DNA from: Acidipila sp. EB88 | GTDB taxonomy: Bacteria > Acidobacteriota > Terriglobia > Terriglobales > Acidobacteriaceae | DNA length: 64,000 nucleotides | Direction: 5' to 3' | Assembly (NCBI RefSeq): GCF_003858395.1 | Contig: NZ_QWEV01000005.1 | Coordinates: forward strand, 3,720,001-3,784,000 | Made by a program: the position numbers and the translations under genes | In this document: positions 1-10,004 of the stretch, piece after piece | How positions within the stretch are numbered: position 1 is the stretch's first letter | Layout: each line of letters starts with the position of its first letter | Notes under the pieces: model-generated | What the model was told of the DNA's origin: nothing | Database searches by the model: none | Seen by the model: the letters and a program-made list of their open reading frames with translations, nothing else

Positions 1-480
1 GGAGCCTGTCCCGGCGCGAGGCAGCCTTGCTGGTACGGGGTGCTGGTCGGCTTGACCTGGTTCTGATCAGTGTCGATGCGGAGATGGCGGCCCAGGGAGC
101 CGGCATAGCCGATCTGGAAGATGGCGTTGGCAAAGAGCTGGCGCTCGACGATGAGGCTGAAGTTCTGGATCTGCGAGGCGCGGAAGTTGTTGTTGACTTC
201 AACCAGTGCCTGCGGTAGCGGGGCGCGGGATAGATGGTGCTGTTGTGGTAGAAGCCGCGGGGCACTCCGTTGAGACCGTTATAGACTAGGCCGTTTTGAA
301 GGTTGGCCGGGAGCCCCGCCGTGGTGACGGGCACGCCTGCTCCGTTTGTTGCATAGATGCCGGAGGGCAGCACGGCGCCGGCATTGGCGGCGTTGTAGGC
401 CAAGGGCTGGAAGGAGGACGTGGCACTGTTCGGCCCGGTGAGCCAGTCGGGCGGACGGGACGATTCCGCCGTTTGAAATC
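1..480 (-). pseudogene. Fragment of an Oar-type TonB-dependent receptor, frame-shifted and running off the left edge
   Basis: Two minus-strand frames read as the middle of an Oar-like outer-membrane receptor. From about 440 down to about 238 the translation includes SFQPLAYNAANAGAVLPSG. From about 235 to base 1, in another frame, it gives VEVNNNFRASQIQNFSL followed by an IVERQLFANAIFQIGYAGSLG stretch, which matches the beta-barrel signature of this family (compare the intact receptors at 11350-14906 and 52982-56392). The switch lies near 228-238 and would be repaired by one extra base. No N-terminal carboxypeptidase-like or plug domain exists between here and the GH29 stop at 629, so several hundred N-terminal residues are missing. 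It is most likely a 5'-truncated remnant. The exact right end is uncertain, and the reading frame stays open back to the fucosidase stop codon. Confidence 0.6.
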
Positions 481-628
481 CTGCTGAAGTCGCACCCGCT
501 GGCGGGAAGTTCGTCCCGTTCGCAGATCGTGGCGTCGCGGCTGCATTGACCGAGTGGGTTGGGGTGTCGCGCGCGACGGGTGGTTGCACGCGCGCGCGTT
601 CTGACTCCGGCTGCCGGCGTCGGCGCAG

Positions 629-2268
629 CTAGACTTTGCCGAGCAGGATCTGTCCCGAGGCTGCGCCCTGCACCGTGCCCGAGATCGTTCCGGTGTCGCC
701 CATGCCGGTGACGTCGAGGATCAGTTCGTTGGGCTTGCCGGGAACCTTTTTGAGCATCCTGGGCTGCTCGGCGCCGCCGAGCGTGAGGACCACGTCGGTG
801 ATGCCGGTGACGACGCCCTCGTGGGGGATCAGGCGCAGGCGGTACTGCGCGGCGTCGCGGGTGTGCCCGTGCAGGTCAAGCGTGAAGTGCCCGCAGGTCC
901 AGCTGCCGACCAGGTCCGCGGCCCAGAGCGAGGCGGCGGCGTTCCAGTCCGAGGGAGGCGCGACGCCGGTGTCGAACACTGCCAGCCTGCGCAGCGAAGG
1001 GGTTCCGGCGGAGGCAGTGATGACTACGCGTACGGCGTCGACCGTGGCCGGGGTGATGGGCTGAATGCGCTTCTGCCCGATGGCTGTGCCGGTGCCCAGT
1101 GGAACCCAAGCTCCGTGCACGCGGCCTTCGAGGCGATAGGCGCGCATCCGCTCGCCCCGTGCGGTGTTCTCCTGCAGCACCACGCTATCGATCCGCGTGG
1201 CGGTGCGGAGCGTCAGCATCGATCGGCCCTGGACCTCGGCGATCGGGGTGTGAAAGCGGCGCTTTATCTCTGCGCCAAAGCGCGCAGCGGCGTCCGCATC
1301 CTTGCGATCGAACTGCCCGGAAGGGTTGGGGGAATGTTGAGGAGCAGTTGCGCGCCGCGCCCCACGGAGCGGTAGTAGATGGAAAGCAGTTGCTCCTGAG
1401 TCAGCACCTTGTTGCTGTTCGTCGGGGTCCAGAACCACTCGGGCCGGCGGATCGATACATCGACTTCGTTGGGCAGCCAGGCATCGCCGTCGGGCGTGCC
1501 ATCAAGTGCGGTGCCGGTGCCGCGCTCCGCGTAGCTTCGCTCGATGCCGTTCCAGCATGGGTAGGGAGCGAAGCCGTCTTCGTTGCCGACCCAGCGGATG
1601 GTCGCGCTGGGTCCCTGGAAGACAGCGGTATGGGGCTGGTACTGCCGCAGCAGGTCGCCGACGGGGGTTGCGGTTGCGCCGTCGAACCAGACCTCGACCA
1701 GCTCACCGTACTGGCTGAGCAGCTCGGTGAGTTGTTCGCGGTAGATGGCGTCGTAGGTCTTCTGCGCTTCGGGCGTTTTGCAGATGCCGCCGGTGGCTGC
1801 GCCGAAATGGTCGTCGCGCGGTGACAGATAGACGCCGAGGCCGAGGCTGAACTTTTTGCAGGAGGCCTGGAGCTCGCGCATGATGTCGCCCTTGCCGTTC
1901 TTCCACGGCGAGCTTTTCAGGCTGAAGTCTGTGGTCTTTGTCTGCCAGCAGCAGAAGCCGTACTGATGCTTGGCCACGAACACGATGTAGCGGGCGCCCG
2001 CGGCAACCGCGGTCCGTGCCCAGGCGTCCGTGTCGAGGTCGACAGGGTTGACCTCGGACGCGGGAACCGAGAAGGAGCTCGGACGGCCGTTGAGGTAGGT
2101 TTCGTTGCCGAAGTGGATGAACATCCCGAGTTCCAGGTCCTGCCAGCGTGCCTGGTCCGCGGAAGGGGCAGCCAGCGCTGGCCCGGCGGGAGCGGCAAGG
2201 GCGATGCGGGGGAGTGCGGCAAGCAGGCCGGCGCGGGCGGACAGGGAGAGGAGGGTGCGTCGGTTCAT
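629..2268 (-). CDS. GH29 alpha-L-fucosidase, exported, interrupted by a one-base frameshift
   Basis: Secreted glycoside hydrolase that would release L-fucose from glycans. The first part (2268 to about 1328) starts MNRRTLLSLSARAGLLAALP, a twin-arginine or Sec-like leader, and carries the GH29 TIM-barrel features MFIHFGNETY, KHQYGFCCWQTKTTDFS and EVWFDGA (the Asp of FDGA is the expected nucleophile). It breaks after LLLNIPP. The second frame (about 1328 to 629) resumes without loss as NPSGQFDRKDADAAARFGAE, the usual GH29 continuation, and ends in a beta-sandwich region. Restoring one C in the run of five near 1326-1330 gives a continuous protein of about 546 residues. A sequencing error is as likely as a real mutation. 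It follows the jelly-roll lipoprotein gene by about 120 bases and probably shares its transcript. No strong ribosome-binding site is seen. Confidence 0.85.
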
Positions 2269-2389
2269 TTCAGCAGTTTATTCTCTGTGCCAGCGCGGGA
2301 TGGCTGTTGGCGCTGTTCGCGACCGGCGCAGGCGCGCGCCGGCGCTGTGTCTCCCGGCGGTTACAGGCTGCTGCCCTGGATGAGGCGAG

Positions 2390-3742
2390 TCACTGAGGGC
2401 TGGTGGCTGCCGGTGAGTGCGTGAGTGCAGTGACACCGGAGGGGTCGTCGAAGCGCATGGCGAAGCCCCAGCCGAAGTGCTGAGTGTTGCCGGGCAGGTT
2501 GTCGTCGATGGCGATTGCGAGCTGGTTGTGCCCCTTGTGCAAAGGAAGTGAGAAGGAGCCGTTCTGCAGGGAGAACCGTCCGTCCGGCGACTTGCTTGCG
2601 GCGGGCAGGCCGTACAGGTTTCTGTCCGCGTGCACGAGCCTACCGTTGCTGTAGACCCAGATTTCTCGGACCCATCCGAGGTGCACCTGCTTGCGCTGGT
2701 CGCGGTCGGAGTCGAGCGTTGTCTGCAGCCAGACGAGCGAGGTGGCCGAGCCATCCGGTTTGGAACCGACTTCGCGCGACAGGTTGACGAGCCCCTGCGG
2801 TTCCGCGGAGATGCTGCGCCATGCGGCGGAGCCTGCGGGCATGCTGGTGTAGGCGGGTGGGTCGCCCACGGGCGCCTGCAGCGCGGGGTCCGTGGAGGTG
2901 AGCTCGCGCACCGGGGCGGAAACCTGCCAGTTGCGGATGAAGCCGGCTGGGAGCGGCTCCGCTGCCGCTGACGGAGTTGCAGTGGGCGCGGGGCTGGCGG
3001 GCGTCACCTTGAAGTTGCGGAAGCTGGCCGGGCCGTGAAGGACGATCGAGCCGGAGGAGGCGGGGCCTTCCATGTCGTCGACGGACAGGGTGGGTGAAGC
3101 CGAGCCGTTGACGAAGACCTGCATGCGCCTGCCGTCGACGTGCATGCGGATGTGGTTCCAATCGTTCGGATGGATGGGCGCTGCTGCTTCGTACTGCGGG
3201 AAGAGGTCCCACTCGTAGGCGCCGTGTTCGAGCGGCATGTACTGGATACAGTCGAACGAGGTGGAGCAGTTGGGCTGTGGGCGCAGGTAAAAGACGTCGG
3301 CGTTGTGCGGGTCGCGCTCCCGGAAGCGGATGCCCACGATGCCATGGCCAACAAGGCCGATGTCGAAGTCGATGGTGCCGTCGCTGAACTGCAGGTCCTT
3401 GAGCTCGGCCGAGCCGCGTTGCAACTGAAGAACGCCCTGGGGTGAGTCCTTGGGCGTGAGGAACACGGCATCGGTGCCGGTGGTTTGCCAGTGTGCGCGT
3501 GTCATGGGGACGGTGTCGGAATGTTTTGTGCAGCCGGTTGCGGCCATGAGCAGCAGCGCGATGCCGGGTGCCGACGGCCAGGAGGCGCGAGGCTTTGCGC
3601 CGACTTTGCGCGCGAGGAGCGAGCGGATGGCGTGTGCTGTTTTGCTCGGCGACGGGTGCGTGCTGCGTTCTGGTTGTCGGCGCCCGGATTTGGCGCCTGC
3701 TGTGGTGTATCGGTCGACATTGCACTTGTGTTCCTGCGCCAT
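2390..3742 (-). CDS. Probable lipoprotein with concanavalin-like (DUF1080-type) jelly-roll domain
   Basis: A 450-residue protein. After a long basic N-terminal stretch it shows a hydrophobic segment and lipobox, ALLLMAATGC, with the Cys at residue 71, so it is probably an outer- or inner-membrane lipoprotein. Residues about 80-255 resemble a LamG/concanavalin-like jelly roll of the DUF1080 (3-keto-disaccharide hydrolase) type, with IVGIRFRERDPHNADVFYLR and NDWNHIRMHVDGRRMQVFVN. Residues about 270-450 look like a second beta-sandwich, possibly galactose-binding-like. The only in-frame ATG/GTG/TTG before the lipobox seems to be the one at 3742, which leaves an unusually long leader, so a start error or small indel is possible. 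It lies upstream of the GH29 gene on the same strand. The substrate is unknown. A glycan-binding or 3-keto-glycoside role is inference from fold and context. Confidence 0.65.
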   Translation of the reverse strand: MAQEHKCNVDRYTTAGAKSGRRQPERSTHPSPSKTAHAIRSLLARKVGAKPRASWPSAPGIALLLMAATGCTKHSDTVPMTRAHWQTTGTDAVFLTPKDSPQGVLQLQRGSAELKDLQFSDGTIDFDIGLVGHGIVGIRFRERDPHNADVFYLRPQPNCSTSFDCIQYMPLEHGAYEWDLFPQYEAAAPIHPNDWNHIRMHVDGRRMQVFVNGSASPTLSVDDMEGPASSGSIVLHGPASFRNFKVTPASPAPTATPSAAAEPLPAGFIRNWQVSAPVRELTSTDPALQAPVGDPPAYTSMPAGSAAWRSISAEPQGLVNLSREVGSKPDGSATSLVWLQTTLDSDRDQRKQVHLGWVREIWVYSNGRLVHADRNLYGLPAASKSPDGRFSLQNGSFSLPLHKGHNQLAIAIDDNLPGNTQHFGWGFAMRFDDPSGVTALTHSPAATSPQ

Positions 3743-4013
3743 GGATTGATGCTAGTGCAGGGTGCGTTGTGGGGGCGCTTGCTTCCAATGGGAGGGCGCA
3801 ACGAAGCGGCGGGCCTGGCGGAACTTGTTGTGGCAGGTGCCGCTCGGCCGCGGGCGTGGGTGTTTGCGTTGCTCGCCTTGTTTACCTTCCGGATGCGGTG
3901 CGGAAGTTGGCGACATGGGTGGGAGTGCCGGCAGCTAGACTTGGGCGCGATCGAGGCTTGCCCGTTTTTGCTTCATTCCAACTTCATTCCAAGGGTGATG
4001 GCAGGGAGCTCCT

Positions 4014-4946
4014 GTGAAGACAGTGCTGATTCTGTTTGTTGTTTTCGCTGCGCGTGTGCTGGCGGCGCAGGGCGTGTGGCAGCCGTCGCCGGGGCACGCG
4101 CAGATACGCATATGGCCCGGCACGGCGCCGGATGCGCAACCGGTTGCAAAGCCCGAGATGCAGGACACCAAGGCAGCCGTGGTGGCGGGACGTCCGATGG
4201 TGGCCATAGGCTACGTTTCGCAGCCGACGATGACGGTGTATGCGCCCAAGGCAAACAACGCGGGGGCTGCCGTCGTGGTGTTTCCCGGGGGCGGCTACTG
4301 GGTGCTGGCGATCGACCTGGAAGGGACAGAGGTGTGCGACTGGCTCACTTCCAGAGGGATCACCTGTGTGCTGTTGAAGTACCGCGTGCCCGGGTCGCAG
4401 CAGTCTCCACGATCAGGACCGTATCCGCGGTCGCCCATGGCGCTGGAGGATGCGCAGAGAACGATCGGGCTGGTGCGTTTTCATGCAGCGGAGTGGCACA
4501 TTGATCCGCACAGGATCGGGGTACTTGGATTCTCGGCGGGCGGCCACCTGGTGGCGGCGACCAGTGTTCACTTTAATAGACGTATCTATGCCAGGGTGGA
4601 CGCTGCCGACGACGTAAGCTGCCGTCCTGACTTTGCGGTGGCACTGTACCCGGGCCACCTGTTTACCAAGGCAAACACGCTCGGGCTGAACGCGGACATT
4701 GCGAGCCGGGTGAGTGCGCAGACCCCGCCGACGTTTCTGCTGCAGAACGAGAACGATGATGTGGACAGCATCTGGGATGCGATGAGCTATGAGGCGGCGC
4801 TGATCAAGGCGCACGTGCCCGTGGAGTTTCATTCGTATGCCGAGGGTGGGCATGCGTTTGGATTGCGCAGAACCAGGTACCAGGCTACGGCGTGGCCGCA
4901 GCTGGTGGAGGCGTGGCTGCGCACGCTTGGGGTGATTGCCAGGTAA
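4014..4946 (+). CDS. Secreted alpha/beta-hydrolase (esterase/acetyl-xylan-esterase-like)
   Basis: A 310-residue exported hydrolase of the BD-FAE/acetyl-esterase group. It starts with GTG, preceded by GGGAG, and has a signal peptide MKTVLILFVVFAARVLAAQG. The oxyanion region reads VVFPGGGYWVLAIDLEG, the nucleophile elbow is GFSAGGH, the likely acid lies in NENDDVDSIWD and the His in AEGGHAFGL, so the triad is complete. Enzymes of this group remove acetyl or other ester groups from plant polysaccharides or oligosaccharides. The gene converges on the GH3 gene (16 bases between stops) and diverges from the lipoprotein gene across a 271-base gap in which no operator was recognised. Its placement among GH2, GH3 and GH29 genes supports a role in de-esterifying the same glycan. 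Confidence 0.85.
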   Translation: MKTVLILFVVFAARVLAAQGVWQPSPGHAQIRIWPGTAPDAQPVAKPEMQDTKAAVVAGRPMVAIGYVSQPTMTVYAPKANNAGAAVVVFPGGGYWVLAIDLEGTEVCDWLTSRGITCVLLKYRVPGSQQSPRSGPYPRSPMALEDAQRTIGLVRFHAAEWHIDPHRIGVLGFSAGGHLVAATSVHFNRRIYARVDAADDVSCRPDFAVALYPGHLFTKANTLGLNADIASRVSAQTPPTFLLQNENDDVDSIWDAMSYEAALIKAHVPVEFHSYAEGGHAFGLRRTRYQATAWPQLVEAWLRTLGVIAR

Positions 4947-4962
4947 GCTCCAGGCCTGCCGT

Positions 4963-7254
4963 TCAATGCGTGGGAGTCAGCCCCGTTGGTTCTGCCTTGA
5001 GGTTCAACGTTTGCTGCAGGGCTGCCGTGGCGGAGCTGGGGCCTACCAGCAGCGCGTACTTGCCGGGCGGCACGCTCCAGCCGTGGTGTGCCTCGTCCCA
5101 GATGGAGAAGCGTGCGAGCGGGATGCTGACTGTGGTGGTCTTCTGCTCGCCAGGTTGCAGCAGGAGTTTGCACCAGCCGACAAGGCGCTTCGGGGGTTCT
5201 CCGGATGTTTCCGGCATGGTGGAGTAGAGCTCGGCGATCTCTTCGCCGGCACGCGCGCCGGTGTTGCGGATCGTGAAGGTTGCGGTGACCTCGCTGCCTT
5301 CTTCGACGCGCAGGTTGGAGTAAGCGAAGGTCGTATAGGAGAGCCCGAAGCCGAACGGGAAGAGCACGGGTTTCTTTTCGGCGTCGTACCACTTGTAGCC
5401 GACCTTGAGCGCCTCGTCGTAACGGACGCTGAACGGCGGCAGCCCTGCCAGAAGGCGTCTCGACATCCTGTCAGTGTCGGTCCAGTCTTCCTGCGAGGCA
5501 GGAGGCGGCTCAATCAAAGCGGGGTGCGGGAGATCCTGGTCGCGCAGGGGAAAGGTAACAGGAAGCTTGCTACCGGGGTTGACCGTGCCGAACAGCAGAT
5601 CGGCAACGGCGTCGGCGCCCTTGCTGCCGCTGTACCAGCTCTCCACGATCGCCGCTACGTCGTGCACCCACTGCATGAGCACAGGGCCGCCTGTTTCGAG
5701 CACAACCACGGTATGTGGATTGGCGTGCGCCACGGCGGCGATCATGGCGTCTTGTGCGTCCGGAAGGGCGAGGGTCGGGAGATCGATGCCCTCGGCCTGC
5801 CACTGGTATGCGTACACAAGCACGACGTCTGCGTGGCGCGCGGCCTCGGCGGCTGCGGCGAGGTCGCTGCCGTCGTTGAAGGTGACGCGGGTTGACTCAT
5901 GCAGCGAGCGCAAGTGTTCCTGGATCGCCGCGAGGGGGGAATCGGGAAACCACACGGCGCGCTGCCAGTCGGCCTTCTTGTCTTTCTCGTCGATCTTGCC
6001 GATGGCGTTGCCGCCGGGAGGATCGACCTGTGCTGAACCGCCGCCGGAGATCATGCCGCGATCGGCGTTGCGGCCGATCACCGCGAGGGTGTGCACCTCG
6101 TGCGTATCGATGGGCAGCGTGTGTGCTTCGTTGCGCAGCAGGACCATACTTTGCTGCGCGATCTCGCGCGCCACCAGTGCGTGGGCGAAGACGTCGGGCA
6201 CGCCTTTCTGCGGTGGATCATCGACGATGCCGGCTGCGAACATGGAGCGCAGGACGCGGTGCACGTGATCATCGAGCTCCGCGGTGGAGACCGAACCCTC
6301 GGTGACGGCCGCCTTCAGCTTCGTGTCGAAGAAGGTGTTGCCGGGTTCCTCGTTGTCGAGGCCGGCGTGCGAGGCGTGCACGGTGGAGTGGGTCGCAAGC
6401 CAGTCAGACACCACAAAGCCGGGATAGTGCCAGTCGCCCTTGAGCACTGTTTTGAGCAGGAAGTCGTTCTCGCAGCCATAGACGCCGTTGATGCGGTTGT
6501 AGGAGCACATGACGGCGCCGGGCCTGCCGATCTCGATGCCGAGCTGGAAGGCAAGGAGGTCGCTTTCGCGTGCGGCGCGTTCGGAGATTTCGGAAGACAC
6601 GGCGTGGCGCCCGCTCTCCTGATCGTTAACGGCGTAGTGCTTGATGTGGCCGATGACATGGGCGGACTGCACGCCCTGGATGAGGTGGCCGACCATGGTG
6701 CCGGCAAGCACGGGATCTTCTCCGAGGTACTCGAACGTGCGGCCATCGCGCGGTTCGCGCGTAAGGTTGACGCCGCCACCGAGGGTCATGTTGTAGCCCT
6801 GGTCGCGCAACTCGTGCCCGATGAGGCTGCCGTAGCGCTCGGCCACCGCGGGGTCCCAGGTGGCGGCCAGTCCAAGGTTTGAGGGCAGCGCGGTGGAGTA
6901 GCGTCCGCTGCCCGCGGAGTAGGCCACGCCGTAGGCGGAGTCATCCATCTGGATGCCGGGCAGCCCGTACTCGGGAAAGCCCGGGACATAGCCGGAGCCG
7001 CTGTTGCCGTCTTTTGCGTGCGGGTCTTCGGGACCGTCGTGCGGATCGCCGGTGCCGTGGAGCAGCTGGATCTTCTGATCAAGCGTGAGCTGCCGCAAGA
7101 GCAGGTCGGCGCGCGCATCCGCAGAGAGGGCCGTGTTCATCCAGGGTCTGGGCATGCTGGCGGGGGCGGCGGCTGGTGCCTGTTGTGCGCGGGCTTGCAG
7201 CGAGGTGCAGACCAGCGCAGCACTCGCGAGCAGGAGAAGAGTACGCATCGGCAT
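4963..7254 (-). CDS. GH3 beta-glucosidase/beta-xylosidase family enzyme, periplasmic
   Basis: A 763-residue family 3 glycoside hydrolase. The start at 7254 gives the signal peptide MPMRTLLLLASAALVCTS and lies about 11 bases after AAAGGA; longer in-frame starts would place 24 charged residues before the signal. The N-terminal barrel shows LGGGVNLTREPRDGRTFEYL, GHIKHYAVNDQESGR and the nucleophile motif FVVSDWLATHS. The second alpha/beta sandwich domain is followed by a fibronectin-III-like C-terminus (TFTIRNTGARAGEEI). It has the full BglX-like length and architecture. The enzyme would remove terminal beta-linked sugars from oligosaccharides in the periplasm; the exact sugar cannot be told from sequence alone. 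It lies 80 bases downstream of the GH2 gene, so lacI, GH2 and GH3 probably form one operon. Confidence 0.92.
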   Translation of the reverse strand: MPMRTLLLLASAALVCTSLQARAQQAPAAAPASMPRPWMNTALSADARADLLLRQLTLDQKIQLLHGTGDPHDGPEDPHAKDGNSGSGYVPGFPEYGLPGIQMDDSAYGVAYSAGSGRYSTALPSNLGLAATWDPAVAERYGSLIGHELRDQGYNMTLGGGVNLTREPRDGRTFEYLGEDPVLAGTMVGHLIQGVQSAHVIGHIKHYAVNDQESGRHAVSSEISERAARESDLLAFQLGIEIGRPGAVMCSYNRINGVYGCENDFLLKTVLKGDWHYPGFVVSDWLATHSTVHASHAGLDNEEPGNTFFDTKLKAAVTEGSVSTAELDDHVHRVLRSMFAAGIVDDPPQKGVPDVFAHALVAREIAQQSMVLLRNEAHTLPIDTHEVHTLAVIGRNADRGMISGGGSAQVDPPGGNAIGKIDEKDKKADWQRAVWFPDSPLAAIQEHLRSLHESTRVTFNDGSDLAAAAEAARHADVVLVYAYQWQAEGIDLPTLALPDAQDAMIAAVAHANPHTVVVLETGGPVLMQWVHDVAAIVESWYSGSKGADAVADLLFGTVNPGSKLPVTFPLRDQDLPHPALIEPPPASQEDWTDTDRMSRRLLAGLPPFSVRYDEALKVGYKWYDAEKKPVLFPFGFGLSYTTFAYSNLRVEEGSEVTATFTIRNTGARAGEEIAELYSTMPETSGEPPKRLVGWCKLLLQPGEQKTTTVSIPLARFSIWDEAHHGWSVPPGKYALLVGPSSATAALQQTLNLKAEPTGLTPTH

Positions 7255-7334
7255 CTTTCTGGGCTTTCCTTTGTCTGGCGGTCCTGCGTGCCTGCTTATT
7301 GCACGGCGGATGGCGTGCCCTCGCATGCCTTGTC

Positions 7335-10004
7335 TCAGGGAATCGCAGGGGTTTTGTTGAGAGCAAGCGTTGTGGCTGCGACGTTCCAGCCCTGGACCTG
7401 CACGACGGGTGTATCGCCTGCATTGTCGGGCAGCAGCGCGGTGAGCGTCGTGGACTCGCCGGGCGGAATCTCGATCCAGTTGTCCGACCAGAGTACCGGC
7501 GCGACGAGGCCGCCCGTGGGTGTGCGGATTGCGGCATGCACCTGGAAGCCGAGGTGCGCGGAGGTGTTGTGGAAGTGCACGAGTACTTCGCGTCCGCGCG
7601 GCGTGTTGCGGAGCTCGACGTCGGTGGCGATCTCGGCCCGGGGCAGGGTGTTGAGCGCGGTGAGGTCTTCATGCCGGGCAGCGGGCGTGTGCGTGAAGTC
7701 TGTGCCGTGCCAGTCGAAGCTGGTCAGCGTGGTGGGGACCCAATAGAAGTTTCTGCTGACTTCGTGCCCGGCGCGGTCCTTGAGGGAGAGGTCAATGAAC
7801 AGCAGCCGTTCGCCGCCGGAGTAGAGCCGCTCGGGCAGGGTGGCGATGCGCTGCGTGCTGTCGGAGCCCGCGCCAAGGTCAGCCTCGGTGCTGTAGAGCT
7901 CCTGCCATGCGGCGTTGTGCACGTGCACGGTTGCGTGCAGCGCGTCCAATGGCTGGTAGGTGCTGTTGACCACCACGATCGAGCGGTCGTCGTAGGAGTA
8001 CTGAATGTGCACCGGCTCGCAGGCCTTCTTGGCAGCGAAGTAGCCGGCGCCCGCGTCGAGATAGTAATCGTAGAGGTGCCAGATCATCGAAGGCCATGCG
8101 TTGTTGAGCATCCACTGCACGACGCCCGTGGAGGTGTACTTGTTTTTGCCGTAAGACTCGAACATCGCGCGCTCGGAGTCGTACTCCATGGTTTGCGCCA
8201 TGCGCTCGTAGTCGGCTGCCGAGCTGGGCTTTGCGTAGACGGCTTCCATGGACTGGTTGAACACAGTAAGATTGGCGAACTCACCTCCGCCGTTGTGGAG
8301 ACTCCAGGTAGCGGACGGCGGCCACGCGGCGGCATCGGGGAGAAACTTTTCGCGGCTGCCGAGCGAGGGAATGGCGGGGCCGGGGCTGGTCTCCGTGTTG
8401 AAGCCGAACGCGCCGCCATTGTGCTGGTCCACGTACCAGTAGCTTGGTGCCACGTAGTCGTAGGGACCGGTCATCTTGACGCCGTCCTCGCCGCCTCCGG
8501 GTGTCTCGGCTGCGGATGCCGCGGCAAGCACGGGGTTGGGCCAGTGCGTCGCTGTTTCTACCTGGAGATAGGCTTTCTCGACGTCGGCAGGCGGCGCATT
8601 GTCGCTGCCGTTGAGCCACACGAGCAGGCTGGCGTGGTGGCGCAACCGCAGCATCTGCGCGCGCAGCGAGTCGGTCGCGATGCCGAGGTCGGCGGGAGTC
8701 CAGGTCTTCCAGTCTTCCCAGTGGTCGCAGCAGCACCAGCCCAGCATGACGAGGAGGCCCTGCTCATCGGCCTTCTGGAAGAAGAGGTCGGTCTCGAGCT
8801 TGCCCTCGAGGCGAATGGTGTTGAGGTTGAGATCGCGCACCAGCTTGAACTGGTCGTCCAGCCGCTTTGCGTCGGTGCGCAGCAGCATGTCCTGCGACCA
8901 GCCGCCGCCGCGGATCAGGATGGGTTTGCCGTTGACGCGGAACAGGCGCGCGCCGCCGGCGGTGAGCTCGCTGGTCATCTCGCGGATACCGAAGCGTACG
9001 AACTGCCGGTCGCTTTCGACCCCGGCGATGCTGAAGCCGATGCTGAGTGGTTCAAGGTGCGGCTCACCCATCTGTGCGGGCCACCACGGCTTGACGTTGG
9101 CGAGGTGCAGCGCAGGGAAGTGCGCGGCGTCGAACTCCACCGTTTTGTGCTCGTGCGGCGCAAGCTCCACGCGCTGCTGGAAGTTCGCACCGGCCGCGGT
9201 GCCCTGCGCGGTGCCTGTGACGGCGTGGTCGGTAGCGTTCTGAAGCTCCACATAGATGGCAAGGTCGGCGGCGTGCAGGCTGGCGTCGCTGAAGTGGGTC
9301 ACGGCCAGGGGCGAGCGCACGGTGACGGGCCCGGTGTGCACGAGGTCCACTGCGCCCCAGAGACCCATGTCCTTGTCGGGCGGGCTGGGGTTCCAGTCGA
9401 CCCAGTTGATGCCAAGGTCTTTCTCGGTGGGAGCAAAGGTTTCCACCGCCAGCACGTTGTTGCCGCCCGGCTTAATAGCCGCGGTGACGTCGAGATCGTA
9501 GGTGCGGTAGGCGCCAGCGATGTTGTCGCGGCCGGCGATTTTCGTACCGTTGAGCCAGATGTCGGCGCGGTAGTTGATGCCGCCGAAGTGCAGCCAGGTG
9601 TGGCCGTCGGGCGCGGTTGCGGGTGCGTTCAGGGTGGTGCGGTACCACCAGCCGCAGGCGTAGGGGCTGGTCCCGGCCATGGGCAGGTTGGAGAAGTTCT
9701 TGCCCGCGGGGTAATCGGTGCCGGCGAGATGCCGAAGGTTGTCGCCGTAGAACGGGTCGGGCACGAGCTTTGCCGCTGCCTGGGCCGCAAGCACCGTGCT
9801 CGGCACGGTGGTGGGGATCCAGTTGTTGGCAACGAAGTCGCTCCTGGAGATCGCGGCGCCGTCGGCCTGCAAGGAGCATGCGGACTGGAGCTGCCAGCCG
9901 GCCTCGATGGATTGGCTGGTCGGCTGTGCAAGGGGGCGCGCGTGCGCGATCGTTGCGGCCACGCACACCAGCATCGAAAGAGAAAAGCAACAGTGCTTGA
10001 TCAA
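7335..10004 (-). CDS. GH2 exo-beta-D-glucosaminidase-like hydrolase, TTG start
   Basis: An 889-residue family 2 glycoside hydrolase. The proposed start is TTG at 10004, preceded at five bases by AGGAG, giving the signal peptide LIKHCCFSLSMLVCVAATIA. A longer frame runs 54 codons back inside the repressor gene. The domains are sugar-binding (LHFGGINYRADIWLNG), two immunoglobulin-like domains and a TIM barrel. At the acid/base position it has VWLNGSDNAPP, with Ser-Asp where beta-mannosidases have Asn-Glu, and the likely nucleophile is the Glu of FNTETSPGPAIPS. Both features match CsxA-type exo-beta-D-glucosaminidases, which cut GlcN from chitosan oligomers. It overlaps the lacI stop codon (TTGA), indicating translational coupling. 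Mannosidase activity is the main alternative. Confidence 0.85.
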   Translation of the reverse strand: MIKHCCFSLSMLVCVAATIAHARPLAQPTSQSIEAGWQLQSACSLQADGAAISRSDFVANNWIPTTVPSTVLAAQAAAKLVPDPFYGDNLRHLAGTDYPAGKNFSNLPMAGTSPYACGWWYRTTLNAPATAPDGHTWLHFGGINYRADIWLNGTKIAGRDNIAGAYRTYDLDVTAAIKPGGNNVLAVETFAPTEKDLGINWVDWNPSPPDKDMGLWGAVDLVHTGPVTVRSPLAVTHFSDASLHAADLAIYVELQNATDHAVTGTAQGTAAGANFQQRVELAPHEHKTVEFDAAHFPALHLANVKPWWPAQMGEPHLEPLSIGFSIAGVESDRQFVRFGIREMTSELTAGGARLFRVNGKPILIRGGGWSQDMLLRTDAKRLDDQFKLVRDLNLNTIRLEGKLETDLFFQKADEQGLLVMLGWCCCDHWEDWKTWTPADLGIATDSLRAQMLRLRHHASLLVWLNGSDNAPPADVEKAYLQVETATHWPNPVLAAASAAETPGGGEDGVKMTGPYDYVAPSYWYVDQHNGGAFGFNTETSPGPAIPSLGSREKFLPDAAAWPPSATWSLHNGGGEFANLTVFNQSMEAVYAKPSSAADYERMAQTMEYDSERAMFESYGKNKYTSTGVVQWMLNNAWPSMIWHLYDYYLDAGAGYFAAKKACEPVHIQYSYDDRSIVVVNSTYQPLDALHATVHVHNAAWQELYSTEADLGAGSDSTQRIATLPERLYSGGERLLFIDLSLKDRAGHEVSRNFYWVPTTLTSFDWHGTDFTHTPAARHEDLTALNTLPRAEIATDVELRNTPRGREVLVHFHNTSAHLGFQVHAAIRTPTGGLVAPVLWSDNWIEIPPGESTTLTALLPDNAGDTPVVQVQGWNVAATTLALNKTPAIP

